Assembly: GCA_034670405.1 (NCBI GenBank) | Contig: JAXDDX010000010.1 | Span: forward strand, 4,696,501 to 4,760,500 | DNA from: Hoplostethus atlanticus | Taxonomy: Eukaryota; Chordata; Actinopteri; Trachichthyiformes; Trachichthyidae | Reading direction: 5' to 3' | Length of the DNA: 64,000 nt | Shown here: piece by piece, positions 1 to 10,600 of the stretch | How the letters are laid out: every line of letters starts with the position of its first letter | How positions within the stretch are numbered: position 1 is the first letter of the stretch | The notes under the pieces: model-generated | Database searches by the model: none | The model's input: only the letters and a program-made list of their open reading frames with translations | Told to the model about the DNA's origin: nothing | Made by a program: the position numbers and the translations under genes

Positions 1-75
1 GAGAGAGGGTGAGCCCATTGCACCTATTCAATGCTAGGGAAACACTAATGAAAAATAATGCTAAATAAATAATGC

Positions 76-106
<31 letters not shown>

Positions 107-1249
107 ATGATAAATAATAATAATAATGATAAATAAAATGCGCAAAGAAATTCAAATATTTTTCATGTAACTGCAGTTCGGAGGAACCTCCATCATAATT
201 ATCACTACAGCAAAGTTAGAAATGAAACTTATACCCCGAGTGGGAAACTCGCCCATGTATTCCATTATAAAAGCCTCCTTCTGTGAACTGTGACTGCATT
301 CAAATCGCCATGCTTCAGTAAAAACAGTCTGAAATGTATTGTACGATTATCTCCACCGGTCACAAATCCAAACAAAATGAGATTCAGGTGTGCAGCAGGA
401 AAATCAGGAAGGGGACGTGCAGCTGTGTCTTTTCAAATCAGCAGGGATCCGGTGTTGCTTGCTTGTTTGAAAATTGTTTATGTGGGCATCGTTTCATTAA
501 CATCTAGTCTTAACCTCTACCAATTATGGTTTCAGATGACTCCCACGAAAATCACTGGGTAAAAAAACAAATGAAAACCATGGGAATCCTCCTTCCAGGA
601 CAGTTAGGCAAACTCTTTCTTATAGGTAGGTATGACACAGTAGGATTGCTCACATTGCATCCATTTCACTAGCACAGTGGTCCTAGAGTATAACCACCCC
701 GCTGGTTCTCTAGCCTACCAGCTAGTTAATTGCATTCACCTGACATCCCAGGTGTAAACCAGTCCCTGATTAGATGGCTAGAGTGAAAACCAGCAGGACG
801 GTGATACTCCAGGACCAGGAGAACGACTGCACTAGTGGAAGGCAGAATTATCAGCGGTCAATGCTGACTTGGGATCAGCTTCTATGCACTTGTGGAAAGG
901 CACAACTAACCTCACATTAGGGTTTGGGGACATTTTCACCCATGCAAAAACATAATTATTGTCACGGTGACAGAGTGGTGAAAAATGTCCAAGGATTATT
1001 ATTAGATGTACTCTGGAGACATATGAAGCGTGTTTTGTTTTCATTTTAGACATTTAACTGACAACATGGCGTCTTTGAGAGAGCAGATAGGACACGTTGA
1101 CAGAATAATGAACATATGCGCTACCCTACCATCCAGTTTCAGTTCAACATTTCTGATAGGCAATGCATGGTATTTAAGTTGTTAGGACAGGACTGATTAA
1201 AAACCTACAGTAAAGAGACACTTATTTTTAGACAACAAGTACTACTTAC
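1..1249 (-). other. lsm14a intron 3 (partial)
   Basis: No further lsm14a exon was seen here: no minus-strand frame shows the expected linker after an acceptor. It holds an (AT)n tract at 75-103, AT-rich low-complexity sequence to about 140, and a hAT-type MITE at 675-829. The rest is unremarkable AT-rich intron. Confidence 0.7.
675..829. mobile_element. hAT-type MITE, 155 bp, inverted repeats
   Basis: The left end starts CAGTGGTCCTAGAGTAT; the right end, read in reverse complement, starts CAGTCGTTCTCCTGGTCC and continues into GGAGTATCACC. The arms share the CTGGT, GAGTAT and CAGCAGG/CCGCTGG blocks typical of short palindromic hAT derivatives in fish. Flanks at 667-674 (CACTAGCA) and 830-837 (CACTAGTG) match at six of eight positions, which fits a decayed 8-bp target-site duplication. 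No coding capacity. Confidence 0.75.
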
Positions 1250-1397
1250 CTCTTCCAACAGCTCCAAACTGCTGAGCCGCCAGGGGTGTTGAACCAAACT
1301 GGTTGTAGGGTGGGATGGGGGCTCTGTTAAACGGAGCGTAGGGCCCCACAGACTGGAACGATGGTGCTGCTGCAGCATTGCTGGATCCAAGAGAGGA
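1250..1397 (-). CDS. lsm14a: lsm14a coding exon 3
   Basis: 148 nt. The acceptor is TAG at 1400-1398 and the donor is G|GTAAGT at 1249. The frame opens [20 protein letters not shown] and ends [11 protein letters not shown], a low-complexity Ser/Ala/Pro linker typical of LSM14 after the LSm domain. It ends in phase 1, so at least one more exon lies beyond base 1. Confidence 0.9.
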
Positions 1398-2429
1398 CTA
1401 GAAAGAAACCCCCCCACACACACACACAATTAGGACCACGACAACTTTTGCTATCACAGATACAGTATATATTACCAAACACTTTTACTTTGATGAAACA
1501 TCTCCTTTTCATTAATGAAATCATAATCCAAGACATCAATGATACGCCTAGTCAATTTCTCTGTGTGATTGCAAATTACATCACCATCAAAAAGTTGTAT
1601 GACAATCAAACGGCCATTTACACAACAGGCATTTCTGATAGCAGGCTGACACCTTATACAAAGTAATTCTTACTTGTACAATGGCAGGGTCCTGAGGCAG
1701 GGAACTAGTGGCTTTGGGTGGTTCACAAACAGTCAGGTCTTTTATATCACTCCCTCGGAAGATGATGTACTCAAACACTTCATCTCGAGGTGGAATGGGC
1801 CTGTCGGTGGGGCGATCTTCAGTGCCGAAAGAACGAACTGTTGGGGGAAAGTATGACAATATGTACTACTTCACGGGATGTTATCTTACTGGTCTTCGTG
1901 TTGTTGGGGCTGAGCAGATCTGTGCTGCAGGGCTAAAGTCTATGTAAAAGATTTGCCCATTAGACAAAAACAGGATAGCCGATTGTCTGACAAAAAACAC
2001 AGAACACACGTAACTAAATATAACATTTAGTGTGCTATCCACAGTATCTCGAGTTATATTACTAACAACTCTATCAACAACCAGGCATTTGGTTTGCAAT
2101 CAGGAGCACTACTTTGTAGCAGCAGTGAGTAGCGAATCAGCCTGAGCAGGACGTAAACAAAGAAAACAAGTGTGTAGGCGAGCACTTAGCTGGCTAGTAA
2201 GCTAGCTAGTAAGCTGAAACTCATGTCGGGTTCCCGTCGGTGGATACTTTATAAAGTGCACAATAGCCTTTCTCGACGACTGTAGAGTCTGATCTTTGGA
2301 TAGCTTACCGTTAGCAAGAGCAACAGTCGAGTTTTCAGTATCGATGGTGTACAAAATTCCTTCATAGCGAATCTCGGCCTTCGAGATTAGGCTAATTTTG
2401 CTGCCAATGTAAGGCGTCCCTCCGCTCAT
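1250..2429 (-). CDS. lsm14a: LSM14A-like P-body mRNA repressor, exons 1-3 (3' part off window)
   Basis: Spliced gene read right to left: exon 1 2429-2309, exon 2 1837-1674, exon 3 1397-1250, giving 144 codons plus one base. Residues 1 to about 80 form the N-terminal LSm domain, with recognisable blocks [36 protein letters not shown] and [23 protein letters not shown]14 proteins bind mRNA and the helicase DDX6 in processing bodies, and repress or store mRNA in the cytoplasm. The GG after MS, the YI, AEIRYE and TEN residues, and QQFGAVG in exon 3 match vertebrate LSM14A from memory better than LSM14B. The ATG has A at -3 and follows the family start. The Ser/Pro-rich linker begins in exon 3; the FDF, FFD/TFG and RGG regions are outside the window. 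It is divergent to TAF4, with 847 bp between start codons. Gene family is certain; A versus B paralogue needs a tree. Confidence 0.95.
1398..1673 (-). other. lsm14a intron 2
   Basis: A 276-nt intron. It contains a short (CA)n stretch near 1415-1427 and otherwise plain AT-rich sequence. Confidence 0.85.
1674..1837 (-). CDS. lsm14a: lsm14a coding exon 2
   Basis: 164 nt. The acceptor is CAG at 1840-1838 after a pyrimidine-rich run, and the donor is CAA|GTAAGA at 1673. It encodes [20 protein letters not shown], then [22 protein letters not shown] and [10 protein letters not shown]: the second half of the LSm domain and the start of the linker. One base carried from exon 1 plus 164 gives 55 whole codons, which confirms the junction. 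Confidence 0.95.
1838..2308 (-). other. lsm14a intron 1
   Basis: A 471-nt intron between the two halves of the LSm domain. It has a short tandem near 2185-2215 (repeated GCTAGCTAGTAA-like words) and nothing else recognisable. Confidence 0.85.
2309..2429 (-). CDS. lsm14a: lsm14a coding exon 1
   Basis: 121 nt encoding residues 1-40 and the first base of codon 41. The donor is G|GTAAGC at 2308-2303. This is the first half of the LSm fold, residues [11 protein letters not shown] to STVALAN. Codon 40 is Asn where mammalian LSM14A has Lys, as I recall it. Confidence 0.95.
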
Positions 2430-3276
2430 ATTTGCACCCTGTTTTCAATCACCTAATTACTTTAGCGGGAACTGTTTTATGTTAAAAGATATAATATCTC
2501 CAGGCAGACAGCTCGTGTCCTTTTCAATGCTGTAATTGTAAGGCTAGCTTTAATGAACTATTTAGACCCGATTGCTGTTGAACGACTCGCTACCACGACA
2601 TGGCCGTTTTCATTTTCCTTCACTCGCCGCTAAGGATGCTGGGAGTTTGGCCGTGGCTTATTTGACCAAAATTGCCTCCTCCTCCTTTTACTTATTTTCG
2701 TCTATGTCGAATTAAATTAACGTGTGATCTGATACAAATGTGGAGAATTTAGTCATATATAGGAGTACACACTCCAGAAATAACGTTCACCTTTACAATC
2801 ATTTGTTGCAGTGAGAAAGGGAATTAATTAACCATAGGGGACTTTAGCAGACGTTTGAGATTTGGCCCTGCCATTATACCGCGATATTACACGGGATTAT
2901 GTTACTCTACCCTGCCCCCCTCGCCAGAGAGTCCATTTTTTAGATGCAGAAAAATAGCAAAAAAAAAATAGCATTATTTGTCTTGAACGTATGCAATTGC
3001 ACGCCGTGTACCTAATCCCCTGATTTAGGTACACGGACAGTGTGTGACACATTCCATATTTGGTCTAACATGGAATGGCTACATAACTACATCCTACTTA
3101 CGTTGTTATTACAGTGCATTATTGCAACCCATTAAAGAAGGTTTGAAGAAAAGAAAAATTCAACCTAGAATTTCCCTTTTTTTCCCTCTTTTAATGACGT
3201 CAGATTCATTCCCACAATGCCTAGTAACACGCAGGCGCATTGTAATAAAATATAAGACGGCAATCTGTGATCAGAG
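2430..3276. promoter_or_regulatory. Bidirectional promoter region lsm14a / taf4
   Basis: 847 bp separate two start codons on opposite strands, so both core promoters and 5' leaders must lie here or in unseen upstream non-coding exons. On the lsm14a side, the minus strand at 2647-2634 reads AACTCCCAGCATCC, close to the ACTACAAYTCCCAGCATGC word linked to ZNF143-type promoters. On the taf4 side there is a perfect CRE palindrome (3195-3202), ATTCCCACAATGCC at 3207-3220 as a second near-match to the same word, and an AT-rich TATA-like stretch at 3243-3255. Transcription starts cannot be fixed from sequence alone. Confidence 0.7.
3195..3202. promoter_or_regulatory. Consensus CRE (TGACGTCA)
   Basis: A full eight-base palindromic CREB/ATF site 74 nt upstream of the taf4 ATG. 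It would sit at the usual promoter-proximal distance if transcription starts just before the ATG. Motif seen directly; occupancy is inferred. Confidence 0.6.
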
Positions 3277-3284
3277 ATGGCGGG
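3268..3284 (+). promoter_or_regulatory. taf4: taf4 start context: in-frame stop, strong Kozak, TISU/YY1-like ATGGCGGG
   Basis: An in-frame TGA at 3268-3270 lies 9 nt before the ATG at 3277, so no longer N-terminus can read through this exon. G at -3 and G at +4 give a strong start context. AGATGGCGGG resembles the YY1-binding TISU element (consensus SAASATGGCGGC), which works with very short leaders. Confidence 0.6.
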
Positions 3285-4618
3285 CGCCTCCGACCCCCTG
3301 GAAGATATGCTCTTTTCAGAGGTGGATGAAAAAGCTGTGAGCGATCTGGTGGGCTCGTTGGAGTCGCAGCTTGCTGGCCAAAGCAACCCAGCAGGTAAAA
3401 CAGAGGAAAACAGAGGTGTTAGCTCCATGACCACGGCTAACCATCACTTAGGAAAAACGCTACCAGCTCCAGTGGGCACCACAACACTGGAGCAACAACA
3501 ACAAGGACGGCGGAATAAAGCTGAGATGCGTCAGGAGACCAACTCTAAAGAAATCAGCTCAGATAAAACTGTCATCTCTCCTTCGCTGGGCTCTACCCCG
3601 TCGTTTGGCGAGGCTTCCGCCACTTCGGTTGCCGGTGTGGACACCAATACCAGCGGTTTGCAATCACATGGAGCATCCATCACAACATTGGCTGCACCTG
3701 GTGTGTCAACTTTGGCGTCTCCGCCTGCCAGCATCAGCACCACTGCCGTTCTGGTGTCTAAGGTTCCCCCGGGCTCCGGCGAGCCGTCGGCAGAGGCTAA
3801 TCCACCGAGAAAACGCTTAACCACACCGCGGCGGAGCGCTTCAGCTCGGATCAAGAGTTTGAACGGCGGAGCGGTAACGACGAGGAGGAATAGCAACACA
3901 GCGGTGGCCGATACCGTTAGCTCTGTGGATACCAGTACAACTACACCAAACTCTAACCGAGCGGTGACAACCTGTATAAATACCACGACTTTCACCGTAT
4001 CTAACGCCAGCATATCTGCCGGTCAGTCGGCTATTGCCCTCGACCGAGGGACTCCTACCATTGCGTTGCATAGACTCCCGAGTCACATCGTAGCGAGCAT
4101 AGCTCAGAACGGAAACGGGACCACTGTGTCGGCCTTGGTCCAGCAGGGTGCACGGATAGGACCCATCACCTCCTCGGCTTCACAAGAGAACCACAGCCAA
4201 ACGGTCACAAACACTGGGGCTTCCAAAACAGACGATTCTCACTCCAAAATTGTAATGTCAAGCCAGTCTGGTAATGTCAATTCTGTAATAAATACTGTTT
4301 CCTCTGCGTCTTCTGTTGTCACAACAACAACAACAACAACAACAACCCAGCCTCTGAGCTCTGCCACAGCTCCTGCTTGTGTCACTGGGGTGGCAACGAC
4401 TGTAAGTGTAACTGGTCAAACTACACCTGTGCCTACGACTGCTGGCATGGTCAAGCCCACTGCCCCTTCCCCAACACCGGCTGTGGCCGCCTCTGCACAG
4501 CCTCAACCCCGTCCCGGACTTGCAGTACCTCAAAGGATTGTAGCCCCTCAGTTGATTGTCAGACCACCTCAACAGCAGACGACCATTCAGCTGCCCCCTG
4601 GGTTTACCATCCCACAGG
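3277..4618 (+). CDS. taf4: taf4 exon 1: N-terminus and Ser/Thr-rich region
   Basis: 1342 nt, residues 1-447 plus one base. It opens [20 protein letters not shown] then [14 protein letters not shown], the conserved TAF4 N-terminal block. The long middle is rich in Ser, Thr, Val and Ala, where mammals have a Pro/Ala/Gly-rich stretch, so this part diverges freely. A basic cluster, [17 protein letters not shown], spans about residues 178-194 and could help nuclear import or bind nucleic acid. A run of about nine Thr, encoded by (ACA)n, lies near 349-357. The end reads [13 protein letters not shown]. The donor is CAGG|GTAAGG; without splicing the frame stops at 4681-4683. Confidence 0.97.
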
Positions 4619-7600
4619 GTAAGGTTTGCAGGAACGGATGGAGAGAGGAGAGACGGTGTTATTGCATTTTGGAGCTGGTTTAGAATGACACCTGTGTGTG
4701 AGAATAACCTCGCCCGAGACTCGTGGGTTTGGTTTTCAACTGGATACAGTGGTGATTGGAGTGAGTGTTTTATTTATTTTTTTGGCAGGAGGAAGTTGTG
4801 TATGTGACGTCCAGATCTTGTACCATGTTGTCAGTATGTCTCAACTGTAACCCAGACAAATTCCTGTATGTGTATTGTACTCGGTGATTAAAGTGATTCT
4901 GAAAGAAGGGTGACTGTAGCAGAGATAACATGCCATTTTATTCAAACTAGCAGTGCTGTGCGTGCATACATTTTCAGTGTAGGTGGCCCCAGTGGGGATC
5001 AAACCCTTAACCCTAGCAGTGTCAGTGCCATGCTCTGCTAACTGAACCACAAAGGGTATTGAATCCCTAGCTATGGCAGTCTTGGTGCCATGCTGTACCC
5101 ATTGAACTTTACAGCACTGCAAGATGGCATGAAACCACACACCTGTAGTGGGGTAAAAGAAGAATAAGGTGACACTTTCACCATCCCTGTGGGAAAACTG
5201 GGACAAAGGACACTTCTAGGCATTCAGCTGACACTTGAACCCATAGTGGCTTACAACGAGTGAGTAGGAAGTAGTTCAGTGTCTTGCTCGGGGACACTTC
5301 AACTGGACAGCACACATTGGCTGTTGTGGGGATCAAACAAGATGTCTCCATTATAGGACAGACTAACCACTAGGCCACCCTGTCACACCAATATCTCAAG
5401 GTAAATAATTTCTTGGGTTGACTGTCAGGGGATAGGTCATGTTACTATCCCTACAATTTAGAAATACAACCACTTCCAACCACTAAAGTAGTAGCCATTC
5501 AATCAGATTCTCAGTTGAATTTATCACCAAGTGCCACAAATACAAGCAAACATTTTGGAAGTTTCTCAACTTTATGTGTAGCCTCTACCAGCCACCTTAA
5601 CGGTGGGCCAGCCCTTTTGGTACATACAGCACTGATCAACAATCTGTCACAATAACTATGAAACAAATTTGCACACTTCTAGTTGTGAAGTGAAGTGAAG
5701 TTTCAAACACAATAGCTCACAATAGTGTTGTTTCTATGAAGAATCAGAATCACTTCATTGGCCAAGTGCAATAAATGTACAGGAATTTGTCTTGGTATAA
5801 GTGCAGAGACAACATCGACAATGTTTGACGGTACATACAGGTGCAGAGACTACAGGACTTCACATACGGTGCATGAATACAGCCACATAGTATGGCTAGC
5901 AGACTATACCAAGAAGAGACATAGACTATACTCAAGTCCCGTAAGGCAGGCAAAGCCCCTCTAGATCTTCCTTAAAGACAGTATGATGGTGGAATTACTT
6001 CCTTAATAGTGGTAATTGTTTTAAGTACATTGGCTTTTCCTTTTAGTATAGTCTTTTTTTTTTGCTGCCAAAGAAATGGCAGCTTACTTAGTGGAGACCT
6101 GTTGCCCTCCACAGTACAACAATCGGCACAGCATCTGCAGTCTGCATCAAAAGTGTTTTGTTAATGTTATTCGATTACTTCAAGTAAAAGCAGTGATGCA
6201 AAGGGCAATGTCTTGGGCAACTCTGATGGGCAAGCAGTGCTAAAAGAACCGCCTCAACGTTGTTGCTTTAATCACAGGAAACGTTGTGGATGCATTTTTG
6301 ACCCCGTGGCTCACTTTACATGGAGCGCTGCTCATCAATACTGTCCAAGATTAAAAAGTGTATGACTGCCCTCATTTACTCATCTGATGAATTAAAAATG
6401 TTAAACATTCATGGGTGCCCAAATAAATAAACTACTGGAAGTGGATTTCTTCCACTGTTTATCAGGGTGGGAAATGAATATCCAGCCACCAGCCAAATGC
6501 TGCTACATTTTGGCTGGTAAATTTGGCTACCCTATCAGCCACTTTGGCAGGTAACCAATCATGGTTTGGAGGTCCTATTCTGTCCTGTAATGAAAGTGGC
6601 TGGGGAATTTTTCAGGTGTAATAGTCACTGTGGACAGTGGTCAAAAAGGTTTGTTTTCTGCCCTGCTGTTTGTCTCGAAAGCTGCTCTGAGTCATCTCAC
6701 CTCAGGAATAAAAGCTCAGTCAGGTGATCAAAAGAGTGATCTGGATATACTGTTAACCTCTATGGACCTCATTATGTCTTTATTCTGTATGGAAATTCCT
6801 CAAAGATAAACAATTGTGTAATACAATGTTGTATCTCATCCTGATGCGGCTACTTTATAAGCGTGGCACTGTAATAACTGCAATCCTTTCAGACAGAGCA
6901 AATAGACCTTCATGTTTTACACTCAGTGCACGTAGCCCAAGATAAGAGCATCAGCATTAATGTCATTTGTGAATTAGCCTGATATCTGTCAGCAGTTTTA
7001 TGGAGTATCGATTTGATAACCAAATCATTTAGTGACCAGGGTAGGAAACCAGTCACCATGCAGAAGAATATTTTTGCTGTGGCTGGTAAATTTCTCTACT
7101 CTACTGTCAGTTGGCCAACCATGTAGGTTGCTTTTCTGTTAAAAGGTGTAGTCAGTTGGTAAAGCAGTGAAAGGGGCTTGTCAATTTTGGGATTTGTGAG
7201 CCATTATTGTTTACAAACTAAAGTTCCTGCCCTGATAGCGACATTAGCTGCATATTTATTACGTGTTTGCCCACCTTTGGATCAGGCTGGTATGGTATGG
7301 TAGTGAATGATTTCTGTCTGGATCCATTCAGTGCGGTAATCAAATGATATAATCTGTATGACACCTTTCTGAGTTTGTTTTGAAGTTGTGTTGAAGTGGT
7401 TTTGCCACACAGGAAACTCTGGTGTGTCAGTTGGTTTAAAAAGTGAAAGTGGTTAGCAGGTTTTTGTAATCCGTCAGCTGCTGTGTACAGTGGATGAAAA
7501 ACCCCTGCTGGCTCTGACCGCATAGGTTCAGTCTTACAATCAGAGCAAACATGTCTTTTTTTTCTACCGTACATACTGGCTGGTGATTTACAAAATTCAC

Positions 7601-10600
7601 CAGCCACTTTCACTGTTTATCCAGCCAATTTGGATTTTAGAATAGAAAAGTACCTGGAGACAATAGTTACCTGCCAAAGCGGCTGGTTGAGTCAACAAAC
7701 CCAGCCAGAATGTACATGCATTTGGCTGGATGTAATTCCCCACTGCGGGTATGGTATTGTCCACTGATTAATGTTCCCCGCTGTTCTTCAGGGATGGTGT
7801 TGGTCCGCACAGAGTTGGGCCAGCTGGTGATGGTTCCTCAGCAGGCTTTGGCGCAGGCTCAGGCCCAGGCTCAGGCCCAGGCCCAGGCTCAGGCCCAAGC
7901 CCAGGCCCAGGCCCAGGCCCAGAACAACATCTCCCCACGACCTGCCACCCCCACCACAGGAGCCACCTTCAGAGTAACGACTCCACAGGTATGATTCTAC
8001 TACAGAACCAATATGGTAGCTGCCGCCGGGGGATTTTCAGCAGTAGGCCCATCACACACAGCATTACTGCCCCATAGTTCTTTACAGCGAGACAAGGACA
8101 AGAGAAGGATACGACTGCCAGGTTAGGACCACAAGAATTTCTATGAAGTGGAATAATAAAGTATACTTTGACCTTCACTTTGACCATGGCAGCCAACACT
8201 ATGACCTGAATACCACACCTGTTGAAGATCTGTTAAGTTTGTCTATAATACATTTTTATGGAGCACTAAGGGCCCGATCACATAGGATGTTTGTTGGAGG
8301 CTGAACAACACAAGGCAGGCTGCACTGCCTACAAAGCAGAGCAGCCTGCTGCGTTTGTGAGTTGTTGCTGCTAGGCAACCATGGAATCAGCTGACGTTCC
8401 ACTCAGCCAGTTGTTTATTGTGCTAGCTAGCGTAGGGTTAACGTGATCTAGCTAAATGATATAAGTACTAGAAACGATTCAAATTCATGAGAAAAAGTTA
8501 CCAGAAATTTTCAGTGCAGCATTTACTGTAACACTAACCCGCTCACCGATCTAAGGCTTCGTCTGAACCGAGTATCAGCAATTATCTAGTATTTTGAAGC
8601 ATTACAGAATAAATCTGAACCCTCCCGATTGACTCGATAATATCAATATCTATTCAAAATCGGCACGGACACCTGTAGTGTGTTGGTATTTAAGATTCAC
8701 TCGGACACTGCCCTGTCCGCCTCCATTGCTGTTTTGACTAAATTCATTTTGGTTCATTCACTGCGTTTTTATGATCGGTTAGGATTTTAAAATTTGTCTA
8801 TTGTGTTGCTAGCTGTAGTGAAGTCGTAAAGCTCTGGGTGATCCTCCATGTTTATTGTTTACAAGAATCACTGCAGAAGTCCTGCCTCTCCGTAGATCTG
8901 ATTGGACAATAGAGAAAAAAACGTAGGTGACGTGGGGTGCCTTTCTGCTCTGAGTAGAACCTTTTTCATCTTGAGGTGCTCAATGTGCTCTTCCAAAAAC
9001 ATGAGGCACGTAGAGTGGAAAAATCAACCCTTCACTCACAACTAGAAAAGGCTGCTTGCTAAAAACGCATCCCGTGTCATCGGGCCATAATGCTGTTTCT
9101 GCGCTTGCCTTATATATACTAAAAATAGTTTATATGTTCTTATATGTACAATTTTATCTACAACTAGCATCACAGCTCAAGGCCTGCTTACACTTAGCTA
9201 GGAGTGCTAACTTGGCTAACCACTCCATTTAATATTAAACAAAAGACTAACCTCACAACGTAGTACTTCAACAACCATTTTGACAAAAAAAGTCCAACAA
9301 ACAGTAAGCACATTACCACAATAACTTTAACTATAAAAAACATCATCTCAACTCCGGCTATCTTTATATTTCCAGAATTTCCCCCCCGGCGATCAATAAA
9401 GTATCTATCTGATACCTACTAACTATGGTAGAGAGTTACTAGTGATCAAGCCACAAACACCCAACCTGGGAAATAACAGTGAAGAACAAATAAGCAATTA
9501 ACGGCTAACAACTACAACTTCAAGTGCAACTAAATGTACATTAGCTCCAGCTAACTTTGCAAAGAAACAAAACAAACAATTTGTCTCACTGCGGTAGTGT
9601 TACCTCTTCAACAAGGAATTCATCCAACGTTTTAACAAAGAACATCAGCAATATCAATCTGTCACTTTTTAAACAAAGAAATCCAACAAAGTGCATGACA
9701 AACATATATCAAGCAAACTATTGTTGTAAAATCAATTCACATTCTCAAGAAGCTGGAGAACTGCTAGCTCCGGAAACACTTCCATGAACAATTTAAAACG
9801 TTGAAATGGAAAAAGTATTCCAAACAACTGCACTGACAAATAGCTGTAATAGAGGCAGTTACTTTCAAACTGCACCGCATAGAAAAAAATGCAATGAGTC
9901 AAGTGTACCAGACTTTACCGCCACAGGCCAGTTTGCACATGCACAGTTCAACAGGGACTAAAACTAAAAGGACTTCTGGGCCATACCACAAAAACAATTT
10001 CTAGAAACCTGCCCCCCTGGCAAGTTTATAATGTAGCTACCACTTGATTCTTCCATCACACAATTTGAATCTCTCACCTTTACTTTTGACATTATTGCTT
10101 TCGTAGATAGTATACAGTGGAGAGAGACAGGACAAATGGGTAAAGAGAGTGGGGGTGACATGTGATAAAGGGCTGGAAGCAGATTCCAACAGGGGACCAG
10201 CAGAGGATCGTGATGTTCAAGCCAAGTTTTGACGGAGAGTGTTGCAGTAATGGCCACACTCAAAGCATTATAATGCCAGCAAAAGCCTAAATTTGTGAGT
10301 TAATTGCCTCATCATTTTTGAAAATCAGCATTTATGTGTGTATGTCTGTGGCAGAGCAGTTATGTGTCATTGTCACAATTAAATAATCTAATGGTAGACA
10401 ATATTTAACTTCTGCGCAGTTGGAAGTAGGGGTGTGGGGGGTGGTCTTATTTTATTAAATTAGAAAATATATATTTCATCATTTTCAGGTTTAAATTTGC
10501 CGCCTTTTGACATATATATATATATATATACAAATATTTTTACATGAAGGATCTTCCATGGCAGAAGTCTGTAGGCCTATCTCTCTCTCTTCTGCAAGAG

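Larger units (their letters stand above)
4619..7791 (+). other. taf4 intron 1
   Basis: 3173 nt. It carries antisense SINE copies (4979-5106, 5215-5392), two copies of the dispersed CAGGAATTTGTCT repeat (4848-4905 minus, 5741-5945 plus) and a hAT-like inverted-repeat element (6463-7745) that almost reaches exon 2. The 5950-6460 stretch shows nothing I can name. Confidence 0.8.

Noticed and set aside
3531-4013. 160-codon minus-strand frame inside taf4 exon 1
   Set aside because: Shadow of the GC-rich exon 1; the sense frame has clear TAF4 homology and the antisense product resembles nothing.
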